The position numbers and the translations under genes were made by a program. This document shows, piece after piece, positions 36,801 through 42,800 of a DNA stretch of 64,000 nucleotides. This DNA is from Trichostrongylus colubriformis. Taxonomy: Eukaryota > Nematoda > Chromadorea > Rhabditida > Trichostrongylidae. How positions within the stretch are numbered: position 1 is the first letter of the stretch; each line of letters begins with the position of its first letter. Under the pieces are notes generated by a model that worked only from the letters and a program-made list of their open reading frames with translations, had not been told where the DNA came from and searched no databases. The stretch is from positions 31,004,716 through 31,068,715 of the forward strand of contig OZ022258.1 of NCBI GenBank assembly GCA_963978905.1, given 5' to 3'.

Positions 36801-39800
36801 CGACAATCCCGTCGACGACGATGGCATTTCCGCTAGCAACGCCTCCATTTCTTCATTCTTCCACACTGTCCTCTCTCGCAGGCTCCTTTGATATCGAGTA
36901 CTTGACAGAGTGCTTTATGATTCGAGTATGTGAGGATGATGAAATCGAGTACCGCGCAGCGGCCAACAGTACCAGCACCGCTCCTTTTTGAGCACCCTCC
37001 TTGCGAGAACTTCAGGCACCGGAAGCATCTACCTGTGTAGACAGCCACTTCATTTCTCATTGTCCCTTCCGTGACTACCGGACATGAGTCAGAATAGTGG
37101 AGAACCATAGCCCCATAAAAGGCGCAATCGGTGTCTGACTTGATACCTTTGAAGACCACCACTATCAAGCGGTAAGGGTACTTCACAAAAGCCGTCTGCA
37201 TGACATAATTCTCCCTTCTGAGGTTCGTCACCCCGCTCTGGAACTTGAGGTACAACCACGATCGATTCACCTTCTTACGCACAATGCCACTGTGGGGAGA
37301 GGGAGCTACTTCGTTTGCTGCTCTTTTCCTTTTTAGAAGAGCCTTGCTTTTGTTGCTTTTATCAGGACCTGATGGTGACGTAGCCTTACTTGGTTTTGAC
37401 AAAGATGTACTATCATTTTTCATTTAATTCCTGAAGAAGCGATTAAAGTGCTCCTCGTTCGTTTCTCCTTCAGCTTCAATCTTTCCATGCAAAACGCCTT
37501 TTCTGCACTTCTTGACATAAACTTGATTTGATAGCGATCCCACCGAATGGGATTGATCCTGAACGGGATCGCTCTTTCCACTGGCTGACCCCAGAGCTGC
37601 TAGCCTGTTGCGTATATCCTGAATTTGGCCCTGCGTTTGTGATGAGACAGGCTCTGAATGTGGCGGTAACGATCGCAGCCTCTCCTGAATCACCTGCATA
37701 CTCTTTATGATTAACTGTGCTGCATCCCGCTCTCGTCTATTCAATCTCAAATCTCCTTCAGCCACAGTTATATACTGTCTGATCTCCTTGACGGTTGTTC
37801 CTAGGCGGCGAACCTCTTTCTCTACGAATATCATGACGTTTCCGATCTTCACTTGTGCGCCTTCCACCTATACCCATTCGCTCCTCCTGCTAACCAATTC
37901 GGAGTTATTCTGGGCATAGCCGCCCTCATATACGAGATCCGTCAGAACATATCGAGTCCCGAGGCGCAAGACTCTTTTCTTTGTGAGACTAGCATCGAGC
38001 AGAAAGCGGTTCGAAGCCTTTTGCCTCTTCCATCTTGCAAACAGTTGGATAACCGACACTCTGAAACCATTTCTTGCGTAAGGAAGCAACAGCCATCATT
38101 TGAATGTGTAGCTCATTAAGAGTTGTAGTCAAGTCGGCCTCCAAACGTTCAACTGTCGGCTTGGGCTCGATGACCATACCACTGAGATATTTGGGAACTC
38201 CTTTCACGGATCGTTGAAGGAGGGCTCAAATATCTCAGTCGATGGGGCGAGAGGACACTGCGGAAGAAAGAAGAACTGGAGGCGTTGCTAGCGGAAATGC
38301 CATCCTCGTCGGGGGTGGGAGTGTCGCAAAGGCGACCGTGATCTTATCTTTGTCTAACATGCTTAGCATTATTGTTCTTGTTCTTCTCCCTAGCGTCAGT
38401 CCCGCGCCGTTGCGGGGTCCGCTGTTCTTGTCAATCGCCGCCATTTTCTTCTATCCAAGGCATCTTCTGACGTGGCTTTCACTTCTGTGAGGTCCGTTTT
38501 GATAACGTCCCTCCACCTTTTCTTTGGGGCTCCTCGTGGTCGCTTGCCGGGTGCTTCGAACTCTACCGCTTTCCTAATTGAGTGGCCTGCCGACCTTCTC
38601 AGCACGTGCCCATACCATCTTAGCCGCTGCTCCCTCAACTTCAGCTGGACCGGTGCCGTCTGCATGACTGCCCTGACGTCCTCGTTCCTGATCCTGTCGA
38701 GCCGCGTCCAGCCACATGCCCATCTCAGCATCCTCATTTCTGCGGAATGTAGCTGCTTCTCAAGATTCTTTGTTATGGGCCAGCACTCGCTGCCATAGAG
38801 CATTGCGGGTCTTATCACCGTTCGGTATACCTTGCCCTTTAGGGTCCTGGAGCACCGTCGATCGCAGAGGATTCCTGTGGACTCTCTCCATTTCAGCCAT
38901 GCCGCATTTATTCGGGCTTTCAGGCCTGATCCACCGTACCATCCTCGGCTACATCACTTCCAGGTATCGGAAGTCCTGAACCTTCGATGCTTTCTCCCTG
39001 GCGCTCCACGATGGACACCGGACAGTCTTCGGAGCTTAGGAATTTGGTCTTCTTCACGTTTACTCGTAGGCCGTTCTCTGCCCGCCTTGCCTGCCATCTC
39101 TGCACCTTTGCCTGAAGTTCTTCTTTGGTATCGGCTATGAGGGCAATGTCGTCAGCGTAGAGAATGGTCCTCAGTGGTCCCTCCATGAGATCTTTCACCA
39201 TGCCATCTAAGGTGAGCAGGAAGAGGAACGGGTTTAGAGCTGAGCCTTGGTATACCCCAACCGAGATCCCTATTTCCGCCGACAGTCCCTGCGGGGTGCG
39301 TATGACCGCCTTAGCCCCATCGTACATGTCCTGTATAAGGGTGACGAGGTGCTCTGGTATCTGGCGTTCTCGGAGCCAATTCCAGATTACTGGTCGTGGC
39401 AGACGGTCGAAGACCTTTTCGAGGTCCAGGAAGGCTAGGTAGCAAGGCTTACGCTTTTCACGGTACTTTTCCATCACTTGTCTAAGGGTGAAGATGGCAT
39501 CCGTGGTGGAGCGCTCAGTCATGAACCCGAACTGCTCTTGAGATATGGTGACCAGCTCCCTCAGCCTCAAGTCAATCAGCCGCTCGTACAGCTTCATGGT
39601 ATGAGCCGTCAACTTTATTCCACGGTAGTTGGAGCACTCCATTGCGTCCCCCTTCTGTTTGAATATGGGAACGATGTACTGAGTCCTCCACGCAACCGGA
39701 ATTTTTCCTCTGGCCGTCACAATGTTTAGGAAGCCTGTGAGCCACCCCACTCCGTACTCTCCCAGTGCCTTCCATGCCTCTATTGGCACCCCATCTGGAT

Positions 39801-42800
39801 CAGCGGCCTTTCCATTCTTCATTTGCCCAGTGCCTGGCAAACTTCTCCCGCTGTCCAAGGGAGGATGGGGCCAGCCGTAGCCTCCTTCTGTTGGCTTTCC
39901 TTACGTGGGAACTCTTCGTTCAGAAGCCCATCGAAGTACTCCCGCCATCTCCTTTTGACCTCGGCTGGTTTCCTCAGAATAGCACCCTCGCTGCTCTTTA
40001 CCGCCTTGACCACCCCGATGTCTTGGGTGGCTCGGTGTCTCGCTTTAGCCAGCCTGAAGACGAACTTTTCTGCCTCCTTTCCATCCAACCTTTCGTACAA
40101 GGCATCCATTTCTGTATACTTTGCTTTGGCCACAGCTGCCTTGGCAAGCCTCTTGCAGCGTTTGTAGGTGTCGAGGTGTTCTGGGTTCTTCGTTTTCTGC
40201 CACCGCTTATATGCTTCTTTCTTTTGTTTCACTACCCTCTGAACCTCCTCATTCCAGAACCACGCTGCTTTGTCTCCTTTGAAGCCACCTCGGGTCTCCC
40301 CCAGCGTTTCCTTTGCGCATTTCAGAATTATCTCAGCTGCTCTGTTCCAGGTCTCCTGTGTTGGCCCGTCAGGGTCTGGGAGACCGATATCCAGTATCCT
40401 CCTTTTGAGGTCATCCCTTTCCAGTTTGTGCAGCTTCCACCCTCTGATTCGCCGTTCGGTCTTGAGCCTTGTTTTCTTAGGGAGATCTATGGCAATATCT
40501 GCTAGGAGGGGTCTGTGTTGGGTGGTGAGTTCCTCTCCTGGCAGTACCTTGATGTCCCTCACAGTTTTGAGGGCTGATCTTATGAGTATATAGTCGACTT
40601 CCGTTTGTCTCCCTCCACTGCTATAGGTTACCTTTTGACTCTGTCTGTTCGCGAAGTACGTGCTGCAGACCGCTAAGTCATAGGCCGTGGCTAGGTCCAG
40701 TATCCTTTCTCCCTCAGTGTTTCTTACGCCCAGCCCTTTCCCTCCATACACCCTTTCTAAGCCCCTTCTGTCTCTGCCGACGTGACCGTTTAGATCGCCT
40801 GCTACGGTGAGGTAATCGCCTTCCGGAACTGACCTGATGGCGTCGTCAAGGCTCAGATAGAATTCGTCCTTCTCGTGCTCAGGACAACCGGCTTGCGGTG
40901 CGTATACACTTACTATGGTCCAGTACCCCTCCTTTGTATCCAACCTTACTGCCATAATTCGACCGTTGATTCTCGTCACGGCGCAGACGCAATCTTTGAG
41001 GGAATCCACTACTGTAGAAGAGTTGTAGAAGAGTTTGACTCCCTCTCCAATCTCCCTTGCCTTAGCCCCTATCCAGCGTGTCTCCTGGATACATAGGATT
41101 TGAATGTTTCGCCGACTCATCAGGTCGGCAATCTCTCGAGACTTCCCGGTCAATGATCCTACGTTCAGAGTCCCTATTCGAACTAACTTCTTCAGCCGAG
41201 GTCGTTCACCCCTCGGTAGCCCTCGCATACTGACCACAGAACTCGGGCGAGGGTTCTGCGCGTCACTTCCGGGTGACGTCCTAGCATTTACATTTTTTCT
41301 TTGGCAACTTTTGAACATATTGGGTGTGACTGGGTTTCTCCATCACCCGGCCTGTCAACCTGGGCCTGACGCTGGTAACGTCACCATTTTTGCAATTTCT
41401 TGCAAGGCATGGTTTGAGCCTCGGCGGGGATCGAACCCAGTGGTCTTGAATGTGCAGACATGAGCCTACACTCTTAACCACTCGGCTATCCCTGCCTTTT
41501 ATGCTTAGCATTATTGTAATCTCATTTATTTGGATCGATTGAGCATTGTTCACTCATTATTTGGATCGATTGAGCATTCATATCAATTTTGCTTATTCTC
41601 TGTATTCCATGTAATGGGAATCATTAGGCTTCTGTCGTTATCTGCCGTGCTGATATATGAATGACGAGGCGAAGTCCACAGCTTTCAACATTCCCTCCAA
41701 CCCTACATAAGGGTCGTCTCCACGCTAGGAGCAGGTCGATCGATTTCCCCCTCTTTCTATTCGCTTTGGCTTTTGTCCACATATTCTTCAAATCTTAGCT
41801 ATTCCAGTTGAAGGTGACAAGTCAGCCCTAAGGATCGCAGGGTCATCTATTGAAGAAGAAGTGAGCGTCTCTCGAAAAGCTGAGCTCCGTGCCGAATAAT
41901 ACCGCATGGCTTGGATTAACATCCTTCTGGCGAGCAATGTACACGGGTTAACCACCTCAAGTATTGCTTCATGGTGCATCGGTACAATTTCGAACTCAGA
42001 CCAGGAGCTTGAGAAGAAATATCGCTTCACACGAATGCTTCTTTCTTAAAAGTCCGCAAGTGATGGTTCGCACAACGACGGTAAATAAGGTCACCACGTT
42101 TAGCATTGCTGCTCATTCAAGTGATTAGTCTCACAGTAGTCGCATTGTGCTTGTAACTCGTGACGCATTCCTCGTTGCGCGCTGATTAGTCGATAGTGGA
42201 CGCGCAAATAGCCACGATAAAGAGACTTCTCACTCGCTACGGAAACAGAAGAGGGACTAGAGAAGCTACACGCTCTACGGGTGATGACTCACGGAGGGTT
42301 AACACGGAAAATTTGCGAAGGTCGGAGGAAACAATGGTTGCTTTTGACCTCATGGTGAAACAACTAGAAATTTCAAATTCTCATCCTATGTGACTTAGCA
42401 TCGCATCCTCCAACGGAAGCAGAAGCAGGAGGAACCGACAAGTACGCAACCCGCGCAGAGGAGTGTCTGGCCACAGCTATTGAATGAGAAATGTTTCCGC
42501 AAGGTTAAATCAGAGCAATCAAAGCGTGCAGGGGGATGAATCTGGCACAAGGAACGGTACAATACTCCACATATGATACTTGCATAAAATTGTAATTGAG
42601 TGCCAAATTTTCACGAAGAGTGAAATTGGGATCGAATATTTGTTTTGAGAATATTCCTTTGGCAATTTTCTCTGCTGTGCCAACAGGGTTGAAGGATCTT
42701 TTATACACGTCCGAGTGAATAACGATTCACTGGCAATAACTGACACGGAGTGGAGGCGCTCCGCTCTCGCGATAGCGGACTGGGCCTTTAAGGAAGACGA

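Larger units (their letters stand above)
38375..41500 (-). mobile_element. Full-length RTE-type LINE (3,126 bp) with 16-bp target duplication
   Basis: It is flanked by the identical 16-mer ATGCTTAGCATTATTG at 38359-38374 and 41501-41516. On the - strand it starts with a tRNA-like head. Next comes an endonuclease-RT frame (41318-39819; LNVGSLTGKSREIADLMSRR, IQETRW, GDLNGHVG, QHRPLL). The RT frame follows (39858-38920; GVYQGSALNPF and YADD), then the C-terminal frame ending at 38396 (MLRWACGWTRLDR..., RTADPATARD). The 3' end is AGAAGAACAAGAA. Frame breaks near 39825 and 38930-39000, and a short loss before DSLKD in the endonuclease, make it inactive. The unmutated 16-bp duplication indicates a fairly recent insertion into an older gag/LTR repeat. 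Confidence 0.93.

Noticed and set aside
38396..41463. Long + strand ORFs antisense to the RTE LINE (for example 39765-40505)
   Set aside because: They are shadows of the - strand endonuclease/RT frames; all recognisable motifs are on the - strand.
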